DNA of 64,000 nt from Paraburkholderia sp. CNPSo 3272 (GTDB lineage Bacteria; Pseudomonadota; Gammaproteobacteria; Burkholderiales; Burkholderiaceae). Each line of letters begins with the position of its first letter. The stretch's first letter is position 1. Position numbers and translations under genes: made by a program. The notes beneath the pieces are model-generated. The model saw only the letters and a program-made list of their open reading frames with translations, was not told where the DNA came from and searched no databases. Shown here piece after piece: positions 43,261 through 54,993 of this stretch. The stretch is taken from positions 62,001 to 126,000 of the forward strand of contig NZ_JAMBPQ010000002.1 of the NCBI RefSeq assembly GCF_024206495.1, written 5' to 3'.

Positions 43261-43465
43261 CGTTTCCTCCAGGTTTCCGGTGGGGATCGGTTAGAGGAAA
43301 CTTTATCAACGACTATCGATATCTGTAATTTGATTTACTAAATCTATCGGATAGACGCAGGTTATTGGGGTCGCAAGAAACGTAAGACGGGGAATGGCGA
43401 CGCGGGCGATTGCCGCGCGCGCGAGGAAAGCGCCGCGCACCCGGAAGCGCACGGCGCGATTTGCG
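43261..43465 (-). promoter_or_regulatory. A/T-rich control region between oxyR and the catalase leader
   Basis: Bases 43298-43362 are strongly A/T-rich for this genome and contain several partial ATAG/CTAT elements (CTATCGATATC at 43313-43323 and CTATCGGATAG at 43346-43356). OxyR sites are built from ATAG-N7-CTAT repeats, so an OxyR-controlled catalase promoter is expected here. I cannot fit a full 37-bp consensus, so the call is by position and composition. Confidence 0.4.
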
Positions 43466-44425
43466 TCAGGCCGCCTCTGCAGGCGCCTCGATCTTCTTCA
43501 CGCCGGGCAGCTCGCAGGCGTGAATGGCGTCGACGATCGCCTCGATCGCCGGCATGCGCGTGAAGCTCTTGCGCCACGCGAGCACCACACGGCGGTCCGG
43601 CACGGGTTCGTCGAATGGCACGTAGGAAAGCAGCCCGGAATCCACGCCGCCCGCGTGCGGCTTCACCTCGGTCACCGACATGCGCGGCAGCACGGTAATG
43701 CCCACGCCGCTCGCGACCATATGACGAATGGTCTCCAGCGACGAGCCTTCGAATGTCTTCTGGATGCCGTCGGCGTTCTGCGAGAAACGCATCAGCTCGG
43801 GGCACACGCCCAGCACGTGGTCGCGGAAGCAATGGCCGCTGCCGAGCAGCAGCATGGTTTCCTGCTTGAGATCATCCGGATCGATCTTCGGACGCTGTTC
43901 CCACGCATGGCCCGACGGCAGCGCCACGACGAACGGCTCGTCGTAGAGCGGCCGCAGCGTGAGGCCGGTTTCGGGGAACGGCAGCGCCATGATCGCCACG
44001 TCGATCTCGCCCTGCTTGAGCAATTCGATGAGCTTGAGCGTGTAGTTCTCCTGCAGCATCAGCGGCATTTGCGGCACGCGCTTGATCATCTGCTTGACGA
44101 GCGTGGGCAGCAGGTAGGGCCCGATCGTATAGATCACGCCCAGGCGCAGCGGCCCGACGAGCGGGTCCTTGCCCTGCTTGGCGATTTCCTTGATCGCGAG
44201 CGTCTGTTCGAGCACGCGCTGCGCTTGCGTGACGATCTGCTCGCCGATGGGCGTGACGCTCACCTCGCTCGTACCGCGCTCGAAGATCTGCACGTTCAGT
44301 TCGTCTTCGAGCTTCTTGATGGCGACCGAAAGGGTCGGCTGGCTCACGAAGCAGGCTTCCGCAGCCCGTCCGAAGTGGCGCTCTCGGGCTACCGCGACAA
44401 TGTATTTCAATTCAGTGAGCGTCAT
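43466..44425 (-). CDS. oxyR: Peroxide-sensing LysR regulator OxyR
   Basis: OxyR is a LysR-type regulator activated by hydrogen peroxide through a disulfide. The 319-residue protein begins MTLTELKYIVAVARERHFGRAAEACFVSQPTLSVAIKKLEDEL, a canonical OxyR helix-turn-helix. Both redox cysteines are present at C199 and C208 (GHCFRDHVLGVCPEL), exactly as in E. coli. ATG 44425 is the family start; a TTG 15 bases upstream is also open. Its neighbours, catalase and Dps, are the classical targets. recG lies upstream on the same strand, an order common in Burkholderia. Confidence 0.97.
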   Translation of the reverse strand: MTLTELKYIVAVARERHFGRAAEACFVSQPTLSVAIKKLEDELNVQIFERGTSEVSVTPIGEQIVTQAQRVLEQTLAIKEIAKQGKDPLVGPLRLGVIYTIGPYLLPTLVKQMIKRVPQMPLMLQENYTLKLIELLKQGEIDVAIMALPFPETGLTLRPLYDEPFVVALPSGHAWEQRPKIDPDDLKQETMLLLGSGHCFRDHVLGVCPELMRFSQNADGIQKTFEGSSLETIRHMVASGVGITVLPRMSVTEVKPHAGGVDSGLLSYVPFDEPVPDRRVVLAWRKSFTRMPAIEAIVDAIHACELPGVKKIEAPAEAA

Positions 44426-44599
44426 TCGGGGACCAATCAAAAAAGGTGAATCAATAGCTTGTAGTTATACACCTATGGCGGTGATTCGCCAATAATCAAC
44501 ACCCCTATGCGGGGCGTGATCAACGCAAAAGGGTCAGACGGCGTAGGCGCGCGCAGGTTCCGCGCAAGGGACTAACAGTTGGAATCGCAGTCGGACTAT

Positions 44600-46867
44600 T
44601 CACGCTTTCAAGTACTGCTCGCGGGCGCCGAGCCAACGGTTCAGGTGCTGCGTGACGACGAGCGGAAACTCGTGCAGCAGACGATCGGCTGCGCCGCGCG
44701 CGGGCTCGATCAGCCAGGCGTCCGTCTCGAGGTTCGCGAAGCGCAGCATCGCCGCGCCAGATTGACGCGCGCCCAGGAATTCGCCGGGGCCGCGGATTTC
44801 GAGGTCCTTGCGCGCGATTTCGAAGCCGTCGGTGGTCTCGCGCATGGTTTGCAGGCGCGCGCGGCCCGTGAGCGACAACGGCCCGGTGTACAGCAGCACG
44901 CACACCGAAGCGGCGCTGCCCCGCCCCACGCGCCCGCGCAACTGGTGCAATTGCGCGAGGCCGAAACGCTCGGCGTGCTCGATCACCATCAGCGAGGCGT
45001 TGGGCACGTCCACGCCTACTTCGATCACCGTCGTCGCCACGAGCAGCTGCACCTCGTTGCGTGAGAACGCATCCATGACGGCGGCCTTGTCCGTGGAAGC
45101 GAGGCGGCCGTGCACGAGCCCGACGGTGAGCTCCGGCAGCGCGGCTACCAGCGTTTCGTAAGTCTCGACGGCCGTTTGCAGCTGCAACGTCTCGCTCTCC
45201 TCGATCAGCGGACATACCCAGTACACCTGACGACCCGTGAGCGCCGCCGCGCGCACGCGCGCGATCACTTCCTCGCGGCGCGCGTCGGAAATGAGTTTCG
45301 TGAGGATTGGCGTGCGGCCGGGCGGCAATTCGTCGATGGTAGAGACGTCGAGATCCGCGTAGTAGGTCATGGCGAGCGTACGCGGGATCGGCGTGGCCGA
45401 CATCATCAACTGATGCGGCTGGAACTCGCGATGCGTCTCGCCAGGCGCTTTCGCATTCTGCGCCTTGGCGCGCAGCGCGAGCCGCTGCTCGACGCCGAAG
45501 CGATGCTGTTCGTCGACGATCACGAGGCCAAGCCGCGCGAATTCCACGGCCTCCTGAATGATCGCGTGCGTGCCGATCACGAGTTGCGCCGTGCCGAGCG
45601 CCGCAGCTTCGAGCGCCGCGCGCTTTTCCTTGGCCTTGAGGCTGCCCGCGAGCCACGCCACCTGCACGCCGAGCGGCTCGAGCCAGCCGCGCAGCTTGCG
45701 CGCGTGCTGTTCCGCGAGGATTTCGGTGGGCGCCATGAGCGCGGCCTGGTAGCCGGCGTCGATGGCCTGCGCCGCCGCGAGCGCCGCGACCACGGTCTTG
45801 CCGCTGCCCACGTCGCCTTGCAGCAGACGCTGCATGGGATGCGGCTGTTCGAGATCGTTGGCGATCTCCGCCACCACGCGCTCCTGCGCGCCGGTGAGCT
45901 TGAAGGGCAGCGCGGCGCGCAGACGCGCAAGCAGCGTCTCATCGCTCTTGCGGCCCGCGATGTGGCGAGCCATCGCGGGCGCAGCGCGCGTGCGGCGCTC
46001 TTCGTGCGCGCGCTTGAGCGACAATTGCTGCGCGAGCAACTCCTCGAACTTGATACGCGTCCAGGCGGGATGCGTGCCGTCGATCAGCTCGTGCTCGTCG
46101 GCGTTCACGGGCGGGTGGTGCAGCGTCTTTACGGCGTCCATCAACGGCGGCAGGTTCAGCGGCTCCATGAACTCGTGCGCGACCGCATCGGGCAGCAGTT
46201 CGGGCAGATGCGCGCGCGAAAGCGCGTTGTCGATCGCCTTGCGCAGATAGGCCTGGCTCACGCCCGCCGTGGACGGATACACGGGCGTAAGCGCCTGCGG
46301 CAGCGGCGCGTCGCCCTCCACGACCTTCACCGCCGGATGCACCATCTCCATGCCGAAGAAGCCGCCGCGCACGTCGCCGCGCACGCGCAGGCGCTTGCCG
46401 ATCGCCATCTGCGTGACCTGCGAGCCGTAGAAGTTCAGGAAGCGCAAATGCAGCTGATCGCCGTTGTGATCCTCGAGCTTCACGACGAGCTGGCGGCGCG
46501 GGCGGTAGGCGATCTCGTTGTCGAACACCACACCTTCGGTTTGCGCGATGCCGCCCGGCAGCAGTTCGCCGATGGGCGTGAGCGTGGTTTCGTCCTCGTA
46601 GCGCATCGGCAGATGCAAGACGAGATCGATCTCGCTGCGCAGACCGAGTTTGGCGAGCCGGTCGGCGGTTTTGGTGAGCTTGGGCTTGTCTTTGGCCGCG
46701 GCTTTTTCCACGGCTTTTTCGGCGGCTGGGTCCGCCGACTTCTTCGCGGCGCGTTTGCGCGCCGGCGGTGCGGCCCCTTGCGTCGCGTCCGCTTGCCGCT
46801 TGCGCTCGCCGTCCTCGGGCGTGCGCACGTTGTCGGGCGCCTCGCTCGCGGAATCGGCTTCGGACAT
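44600..46867 (-). CDS. recG: ATP-dependent DNA helicase RecG
   Basis: RecG regresses stalled replication forks and processes branched DNA. The protein (about 755 residues from ATG 46867) has the wedge/OB domain (FGSQVTQMAIGKRLRVRGDVRGGFFGMEMVHP), then the helicase core. Walker A is GDVGSGKTVVAALAA, the DExH box is VDEQHRFGVEQR, and MSATPIPRTLAMTYYADLDVSTIDELPPGRTPI follows. QLHQLRGRVGRG is motif VI. About 60 residues of Ala/Lys/Glu-rich sequence precede the core compared with E. coli RecG (693). ATG 46891 is an alternative start; neither has a good ribosome-binding site. It is divergent from queA. Function is certain; start is not. Confidence 0.95.
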   Translation of the reverse strand: MSEADSASEAPDNVRTPEDGERKRQADATQGAAPPARKRAAKKSADPAAEKAVEKAAAKDKPKLTKTADRLAKLGLRSEIDLVLHLPMRYEDETTLTPIGELLPGGIAQTEGVVFDNEIAYRPRRQLVVKLEDHNGDQLHLRFLNFYGSQVTQMAIGKRLRVRGDVRGGFFGMEMVHPAVKVVEGDAPLPQALTPVYPSTAGVSQAYLRKAIDNALSRAHLPELLPDAVAHEFMEPLNLPPLMDAVKTLHHPPVNADEHELIDGTHPAWTRIKFEELLAQQLSLKRAHEERRTRAAPAMARHIAGRKSDETLLARLRAALPFKLTGAQERVVAEIANDLEQPHPMQRLLQGDVGSGKTVVAALAAAQAIDAGYQAALMAPTEILAEQHARKLRGWLEPLGVQVAWLAGSLKAKEKRAALEAAALGTAQLVIGTHAIIQEAVEFARLGLVIVDEQHRFGVEQRLALRAKAQNAKAPGETHREFQPHQLMMSATPIPRTLAMTYYADLDVSTIDELPPGRTPILTKLISDARREEVIARVRAAALTGRQVYWVCPLIEESETLQLQTAVETYETLVAALPELTVGLVHGRLASTDKAAVMDAFSRNEVQLLVATTVIEVGVDVPNASLMVIEHAERFGLAQLHQLRGRVGRGSAASVCVLLYTGPLSLTGRARLQTMRETTDGFEIARKDLEIRGPGEFLGARQSGAAMLRFANLETDAWLIEPARGAADRLLHEFPLVVTQHLNRWLGAREQYLKA

Positions 46868-47128
46868 CAATCGGCTAACGGATTGGGGCATGGGCAGCTT
46901 CGCAAGTACAATATCGGCTTTCCGGCATGGCGCGGCGCGTGCAGCGCGACGGCCTCTGCCATCGGGCACGCCGCGCGCATCGCTATCGCGCACGTCCCGC
47001 AATCATAGCCTTTCGTCACGCACGATCGGCCATTGCAGCCGCTTTTTGGGGCACAACCGCTTGACGGTTCGGCTCCATGAAGCCGCCGCACGCCGGGCCT
47101 CCGGCGCATTTCCGTTACTTCAGGCCGC

Positions 47129-49502
<2,374 letters not shown>

Positions 49503-49748
49503 GAGGGCGTCTCACGACGGTGCGTCCCGTACCGGCCGCGAAACATTACAATGACCTTTCGCGACAATGACACCGACAACGCAGGCAGTCCGCGCGCGCC
49601 GCCCGGTTTTCACGCGCACGCATGTCGCGTCGGGGCGGATCCGCGATAAGCACTTGATCGCAAAGCCAAAGTTGCGTCATCGTCGCGATGAATGCCGGTG
49701 GTAGAATAACCGGCTCGCTTTTTGATCGTAAAAAACGGAGAGACCAAC

Positions 49749-50078
49749 GTGTCGTTCATTTCCAATGCCTTCGCGCAAGGCAGTGCAGCAGGTGGTGCCG
49801 AATCGAGCCTCATGAGCTTCCTGCCGCTCATTCTGATGTTCGCCGTGCTGTACTTCATCATGATCCGTCCGCAGATGAAGCGCCAGAAGGAACATCGCAA
49901 CATGCTCTCGGCCATGGCCAAGGGCGACGAAGTGATCACGAGCGGCGGCATCGTCGGCAAGGTGACCAAGGTCAGCGAAGCCTACGTCGGCGTCGAAATC
50001 GCGGATGGCACGGAAATCACCGTGCAGAAGTCGTCGGTCTCGACCATCCTGCCGAAGGGCACGATCAAGTCGCTGTAA
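49749..50078 (+). CDS. yajC: Sec translocase accessory subunit YajC
   Basis: YajC is a small membrane partner of SecDF in protein export. The 109-residue protein has a single helix (LMSFLPLILMFAVLYFIMIRPQMKRQKEH) followed by a soluble KOW-like domain (MAKGDEVITSGGIVGKVTKV). The start chosen is GTG 49749, with GGAG ten bases upstream; an ATG at 49722 lies upstream of the ribosome-binding site and is less likely. secD follows after 167 bp. Genomic order is standard. Confidence 0.94.
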   Translation: MSFISNAFAQGSAAGGAESSLMSFLPLILMFAVLYFIMIRPQMKRQKEHRNMLSAMAKGDEVITSGGIVGKVTKVSEAYVGVEIADGTEITVQKSSVSTILPKGTIKSL

Positions 50079-50245
50079 AGCTTCACGGTTTCCCCGAGGC
50101 CGTTGCCTCCGAAAGAACGGCCTCGCGCCTCCGGCCCGCCCTCGCAGCCACTGACCAGCAAACATCAATGCAGGTACGCCCCGAAGGCAACGCCGGACGC
50201 GCACGCAGCGCTTAAGGCCATTCCCCTCCCCCGTTGGGTCAACCA

Positions 50246-52300
50246 ATGAACCGTTATCCCCTCTGGAAATATGTCGTGATGCTGGTGGCGCTCGTCATCG
50301 GCTTCGTGTACACATTGCCCAATTTCTTCGGCGAAGCGCCTGCCGTCCAGGTGTCGAGCGGTAAAGCCACCGTCAAGCTCGACTCGGGCACGCTCGCCCA
50401 GGTCGAAGCCGCAGTCGCCGCGAACAATATCCGCGCGACCGACGTGACGTTCGACAACTCGTCGATGAACGCGAATATCCGCGTGCGCGTCGCCGACACG
50501 GACACGCAGCTGCGCCTGAAAGATGCGCTGAACAAGGCGCTGAACGCCGACCTGAACGACCCGCAGTACATCGTCGCCCTGAACCTGCAGAGCGCTTCGC
50601 CGCGCTGGCTCACGTCGCTGCACGCGCTGCCGATGTACCTCGGCCTCGACCTGCGCGGCGGCGTGCACTTCCTGCTCCAGGTCGACATGAACGGCGCGCT
50701 CAACAAGAAGCTCGACTCCGACGCTTCGGACGTGCGCACGCTCCTGCGCGACAAGAACATCCGCGACGGCGGCGTGAACCGCGTCAACCAGTCGGTGGTC
50801 GTCAATTTCGCCGACGCCGATACGGCCGAGCAGGCGCGCAACGTCCTCGCGGGCTCGGGCGGCATCACCGAACTGCATTGGACCTCGCAGAACAACCCCG
50901 AAGGCGGCGTGCAGCTCGTCGGCACGTTCACGCCGGCGGTGAAGACGGCGGTTCAGCAAGCCGCGCTCAAGCAGAACATCCAGACGCTGCACAACCGCGT
51001 GAACGAGCTTGGCGTGGCCGAGCCCGTGATCCAGCAGCAAGGCGACGACCGCATCGTGGTCGAGCTGCCGGGCGTGCAGGACACCGCCAAGGCGAAGGAC
51101 ATCATCGGCCGCACGGCGACGCTCGAAGCGCGCCTCGCCGACCCGATGGGTCTGCATCCGGACGTGAACGCGCCGGTGCCGCCGGGCGACGAGCTCTTCA
51201 CGCAAGGCAACGCCGCGCCGGTGCTGCTGCGCAAGCAGGTGATCTTCACCGGCGACCGCATCATCGACGCCTCGGCGGGCTTTGACGAGCATCAGCGTCC
51301 GTCGGTCAACATCCGCCTCGATTCGGCGGGCGGCCGCGCCGTGCGCGCGGTCTCGCGCGACAACATCGGCAAGCCGATGGCGATGGTGCTGTTCGAAAAG
51401 GGCAAGGGCGAAGTGCTGACGGTGGCGACCATCCAGTCGGAACTGGGCGACCGCTTCCAGATCACGGGCCAGCCCACGCCGCAGGCCGCCGCCGACCTCG
51501 CGCTGCTGCTGCGCGCAGGGTCGCTCGCCGCGCCGATGGACATCATCGAGGAACGCACGGTTGGCCCGAGCCTTGGCGCGGACAACATCCGCAAGGGTTT
51601 CGACTCGGTGATCTACGGCTTCGCCGCCATCGCCGTGTTCATGATCGCGTACTACATGCTGTTCGGCGCGATCTCGATGATCGGCCTGTCGGTGAACCTG
51701 CTGCTGCTCGTGGCCGTGCTCTCCATGCTGCAGGCCACGCTCACGCTGCCGGGTATCGCGGCTATTGCGCTGGCGCTCGGTATGGCGATCGACGCGAACG
51801 TGCTGATCAACGAGCGCGTGCGCGAAGAACTGCGCAACGGCGCGCCGCCGCAGCTGGCCATCCAGAACGGCTACGCACACGCCTGGGCGACGATTCTCGA
51901 CTCGAACGTGACCACGCTCATCGCCGGTCTCGCGCTGCTCGCGTTCGGTTCGGGCCCGGTGCGGGGCTTCGCGATCGTGCACTGTATCGGCATTCTCACG
52001 TCGATGTTCTCGGCCGTGTTCTTCTCGCGCGGTCTCGTGAACCTCTGGTACGGCGGCAAGAAGAAGCTCAAGTCGCTCGCGGTGGGTCAGGTGTGGCGTC
52101 CGGAGCCCGATGAAGGCACGCCCGCGCTCGCCGGCGCCGATGCCGGCACGGACACGGGCCGCGCCGTTGCGGCCACCACCGGCACCGCCCGGCGCGAACC
52201 GGCCAAGGCCGGCGCGAAGGGCGCCGCACGCGCCAAACCGGTCGTACGCCGCCGCGATCCCCAGGGCGGCTCCGGCAACAACACCGGCTCGTCCCGCTGA
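50246..52300 (+). CDS. secD: Protein translocase subunit SecD
   Basis: SecD with SecF uses the proton-motive force to help pull exported proteins across the inner membrane. The 684-residue protein has a first membrane helix at residues 7-26, a large periplasmic region with LGLDLRGGVHFLLQVDM, and five C-terminal helices with the RND-type fold (GPSLGADNIRKG and LALGMAIDANVLINERVREEL). Compared with E. coli SecD (615), the last 60 or so residues form a Gly/Ala/Arg-rich cytoplasmic tail after WYGGKKKLKSL. ATG 50246 follows the family start; no strong ribosome-binding site is visible. secF starts 15 bp after the stop. Confidence 0.96.
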   Translation: MNRYPLWKYVVMLVALVIGFVYTLPNFFGEAPAVQVSSGKATVKLDSGTLAQVEAAVAANNIRATDVTFDNSSMNANIRVRVADTDTQLRLKDALNKALNADLNDPQYIVALNLQSASPRWLTSLHALPMYLGLDLRGGVHFLLQVDMNGALNKKLDSDASDVRTLLRDKNIRDGGVNRVNQSVVVNFADADTAEQARNVLAGSGGITELHWTSQNNPEGGVQLVGTFTPAVKTAVQQAALKQNIQTLHNRVNELGVAEPVIQQQGDDRIVVELPGVQDTAKAKDIIGRTATLEARLADPMGLHPDVNAPVPPGDELFTQGNAAPVLLRKQVIFTGDRIIDASAGFDEHQRPSVNIRLDSAGGRAVRAVSRDNIGKPMAMVLFEKGKGEVLTVATIQSELGDRFQITGQPTPQAAADLALLLRAGSLAAPMDIIEERTVGPSLGADNIRKGFDSVIYGFAAIAVFMIAYYMLFGAISMIGLSVNLLLLVAVLSMLQATLTLPGIAAIALALGMAIDANVLINERVREELRNGAPPQLAIQNGYAHAWATILDSNVTTLIAGLALLAFGSGPVRGFAIVHCIGILTSMFSAVFFSRGLVNLWYGGKKKLKSLAVGQVWRPEPDEGTPALAGADAGTDTGRAVAATTGTARREPAKAGAKGAARAKPVVRRRDPQGGSGNNTGSSR

Positions 52301-52315
52301 TACGGAGTCAAGACC

Positions 52316-53266
52316 ATGGAATTTTTCCGCATCCGCAAAGACATCCCGTTCATGAAGCACGCGTTGATCTTCAACGCGATCTCGCTCCTGACCTTCATCG
52401 CGGCGGTGTTCTTCCTCTTCCACCGCGGCCTGCACCTGTCGATCGAATTCACGGGCGGCACGGTCATTGAAGTGCAGTATCCGCAGGCGGTGCCGCTCGA
52501 GCCGCTGCGCGACTCGCTCACGAAGATCGGCTACGGCGACGCTCAGGTGCAGAACTTCGGCACCTCGCGCGACGTGCTGATCCGCCTGCCGCTCAAGCAG
52601 GGCCTGAGCTCGGCGCAGCAGAGCGACCAGGTGATGTCCACGCTCAAGGCGGCTGAACCGCAGGTGCAGCTGCAGCGCGTGGAGTTCGTCGGCCCGCAAG
52701 TCGGCAAGGAACTCGCGACCGACGGCCTGCTTGCGCTTGCCTGCGTGGTGGCGGGCATCGTCATCTACCTGTCGTTCCGCTTCGAATGGAAGTACGCCGT
52801 GGCCGGCGTGATCGCGAACTTGCACGACGTCGTGATCATCCTGGGCTTCTTCGCGTTCTTCCAGTGGGAGTTTTCGCTCTCGGTGCTCGCGGCCGTGCTA
52901 GCCGTGCTCGGCTACTCGGTGAACGAATCGGTCGTTATCTTCGACCGGATTCGCGAGACCTTCCGGCGCGAGCGCAAGATGAGCGTGACCGAAGTCATCA
53001 ACCACGCGATCACCAGCACGATGTCGCGAACCATCATCACCCACGGCTGTACGCAGATGATGGTGCTCTCGATGTTCTTCTTCGGCGGCCCGACGCTGCA
53101 CTACTTCGCGCTGGCGCTGACGGTGGGTATTCTCTTCGGCATCTACTCGTCGGTGTTCGTCGCGGCGGCGCTCGCGATGTGGCTCGGCGTGAAGCGCGAA
53201 GACCTCATCAAGGACAAGAAGGAAAAGTTCGATCCGAACGATCCGAACGCGGGCGCGCAGGTTTAA
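52316..53266 (+). CDS. secF: Protein translocase subunit SecF
   Basis: SecF is the second half of the SecDF proton-driven motor. The 316-residue protein has six membrane helices, the P1-head FHRGLHLSIEFTGGTVIEVQYP, and GPQVGKELATDGLLALACVVAGIVIYLSFRFEWKYAVAGVIANLHDVVIILGFF. SVNESVVIFDRIRE, the proton-relay region, follows. Length matches E. coli SecF (323). A strong terminator follows the stop. Confidence 0.97.
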   Translation: MEFFRIRKDIPFMKHALIFNAISLLTFIAAVFFLFHRGLHLSIEFTGGTVIEVQYPQAVPLEPLRDSLTKIGYGDAQVQNFGTSRDVLIRLPLKQGLSSAQQSDQVMSTLKAAEPQVQLQRVEFVGPQVGKELATDGLLALACVVAGIVIYLSFRFEWKYAVAGVIANLHDVVIILGFFAFFQWEFSLSVLAAVLAVLGYSVNESVVIFDRIRETFRRERKMSVTEVINHAITSTMSRTIITHGCTQMMVLSMFFFGGPTLHYFALALTVGILFGIYSSVFVAAALAMWLGVKREDLIKDKKEKFDPNDPNAGAQV

Positions 53267-53280
53267 GCGGCGCACCAGCA

Positions 53281-53313
53281 AAAAAGCCGGTTCTTGCGAA
53301 CCGGCTTTTTTTT
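53281..53313. terminator. Intrinsic terminator after secF (bidirectional)
   Basis: A 13-bp stem AAAAAGCCGGTTC/GAACCGGCTTTTT with a TTGC loop is followed by T to 53313. The leading A-run lets it also stop transcription from the convergent yceI gene. Confidence 0.93.
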
Positions 53314-53353
53314 CGTGCCTGCGCAACGGCCTTCGCCGCGCTGCCGCGCTTGC

Positions 53354-53941
53354 CTACTGCTTGATGCCTTCGGCCTGGATATGCAGCGTGGTCGTCATCT
53401 TGAAGCCGTACTTCTTGCCCGAGTCCATGCCGAAGTCGTCACGGTTGAATGCGGCCTCGGCCTCCACGCCGCACACCTCGCGTTTGAGCACCGGGTGCTG
53501 CATGCACTTGAACGACGCGATCTCGAGCTTGAGCGGCCGCGTCACGCCGTGCAGCGTGAAGTCGCCGATCACCTCCTTCGGCGTGTCTCCATTGAAGACG
53601 ATGCGCGTGCCCTTGTAGGTGGCCGTGGGGTACTTCGCGACATCGAGAAAGTCGTCGCCCACCAGATGCTGGTCGAGCTGCGGATTGCCGGTCTGGATCG
53701 ACGCCGGATCGATCGTCACGTCCACGGTGCCCGTCTTCGCCGCGCGGTCCAGCGTGACCATGCCCGTGGTCTTCGTGAATTTGCCCCGCCACGTGGACAG
53801 ACCGCCGAAATGGTCGGCCTCGAAGCTCGGAAACGTGTGATTCGGATCGAGCTGGTAAGTATCAGCGGCGTGCGCGGCTTGCGTCACCAGGGCGGCGAGC
53901 GACACGGCGCCTCCTGCGGCCATCCATACGAGCTTGTTCAA
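53354..53941 (-). CDS. yceI: YceI-family periplasmic protein
   Basis: This 195-residue exported protein is a YceI-like lipocalin-type beta barrel that binds a polyisoprenoid or related lipid. It has a signal peptide ([22 protein letters not shown]) cleaved near residue 27. The mature part starts [29 protein letters not shown], the common YceI opening, and ends with [19 protein letters not shown] 53941 is chosen as start because AGGAGG lies five bases before it; GTG at 53947 overlaps that site. It is the second gene of a pair; the gap to the upstream paralogue is 24 bp. Confidence 0.9.
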   Translation of the reverse strand: MNKLVWMAAGGAVSLAALVTQAAHAADTYQLDPNHTFPSFEADHFGGLSTWRGKFTKTTGMVTLDRAAKTGTVDVTIDPASIQTGNPQLDQHLVGDDFLDVAKYPTATYKGTRIVFNGDTPKEVIGDFTLHGVTRPLKLEIASFKCMQHPVLKREVCGVEAEAAFNRDDFGMDSGKKYGFKMTTTLHIQAEGIKQ

Positions 53942-53965
53942 AAGCACCTCCTCGGAGCCGTCGAT

Positions 53966-54565
53966 CTACTTGTGCGCGACGACGATATGAAATTTGATGA
54001 GCACTTCGTCGGCGACGATCGAGGTGTCCTTCCACTCGCCGGTGCCGATGTCGAACGCGAGCCGGTGAATCGGCAACGTGCCGTCGAAGGTCTGCGTGCC
54101 ACCTTGCTGCGTGAGCACGACGGGCACGGCCACGTCCTGCGTGTGCCCCTTGATCGTCAGTTTGCCGCTCACGCTGTACTGGTTCGTTGCGGTCGGCGCG
54201 ATGGCGGTCGAGACGAACGTTGCCTGCGGGAACGTCTTCGCGTCGAACCATTCGGGCCCGTGCACCGAATCGTTGTAGGTCGGGTCTCCCAGATCATAGC
54301 TCGCCGTGTCGACCGTGATCTTCGCGCTGCCGCCAGCGGGTTTGGCCGGATCGAAGGCGATCTGCGCGTCGAACTTCGTGAAGCTGCCCTGGACCGGCAC
54401 GTTCATCTGGCGCGAGACCGCGACGATCGTGCTCTTCGCCGCGTCGAGCTGCGCTTGGGCGGCCCCGCCCGCGAGCAGCGCCGCAGCGGCGCCGGCCCAC
54501 ACTGCCGCGGCCCCGACCGCCGGCCGCCACCGATAAGAACGAATCCACCTCGACAAGGCTTCCAT
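53966..54565 (-). CDS. YceI-family periplasmic protein (second copy)
   Basis: This 199-residue protein is another YceI-like lipid-binding protein. A signal peptide with AAVWAGAAAALLAGGAAQAQ ends near residue 39. The mature part has VPVQGSFTKFDAQIAFDPAKPAGGSAKITVDTASYDLGD and KLTIKGHTQDVAVPVVLTQQ, then PIHRLAFDIGTGEWKDTSIVADEVLIKFHIVV. It is distinct in sequence from the one downstream. The pair is transcribed together, away from the pqi operon. In many genomes such pairs follow a cytochrome b561 gene, which is not present here. Confidence 0.88.
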   Translation of the reverse strand: MEALSRWIRSYRWRPAVGAAAVWAGAAAALLAGGAAQAQLDAAKSTIVAVSRQMNVPVQGSFTKFDAQIAFDPAKPAGGSAKITVDTASYDLGDPTYNDSVHGPEWFDAKTFPQATFVSTAIAPTATNQYSVSGKLTIKGHTQDVAVPVVLTQQGGTQTFDGTLPIHRLAFDIGTGEWKDTSIVADEVLIKFHIVVAHK

Positions 54566-54993
54566 GATCGTCTCGCTTTGATTGCGTAGTCATTGGCTTC
54601 GTGGATGGGCAGCGGCCACCTTGCTCAGCCATGCATGCTCCATGCCCGAAAGATAATCCAAATTGGCTGACTGCAAACATCTGGAGATAAGGGCCGGCTC
54701 TGCGCCGGGCTCGCACACGCTCGCGGCGCAAACGTGGCACACTTCGCAGCCCGCTCGCCGCCCACGCGAGCGCCGCTTGATTGGCTAGCCCGCGGCTAGC
54801 CCCCGACTCACCCGCGGCTTACTCGCGGTCGAACCGGCAGCAGCCCCGGCAGCCGCCCGCCAGCGGCCGCGGCTCGCTCCGGCACGCCGCCGGGCGCGTT
54901 TGGTAACATGGCGCGAAGCGCTGTCGGCACCTTCCAGCCTGTGTGCCGCCGCAGCGCGTCCTTCGTTCACGTCGTTTTGCGTCACCTGCCCGC
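54566..54993. other. Divergent intergenic region before pqiA
   Basis: These 428 bases contain no gene I can support. Bases 54770-54830 hold a G/C-rich stretch with repeated GCTAGCCC and CCGCGGCTTA/CTCGCGG units (for example GCTAGCCCGCGGCTAGCCC at 54783-54801). A TTGCAG/TATCTT pair on the minus strand around 54650-54680 is a possible weak promoter for the yceI pair. No clear plus-strand promoter was seen for pqiA. Confidence 0.35.

Noticed and set aside
43298..43362. A full OxyR consensus site (four ATAG/CTAT tetrads spaced by seven)
   Set aside because: Partial elements are present but no register gives all four tetrads, so only a control region is claimed.
50165..52825. An 886-codon minus-strand frame opposite secD and secF
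   Set aside because: Antisense shadow of secDF with Arg/His/Glu-rich composition and no recognisable domain.
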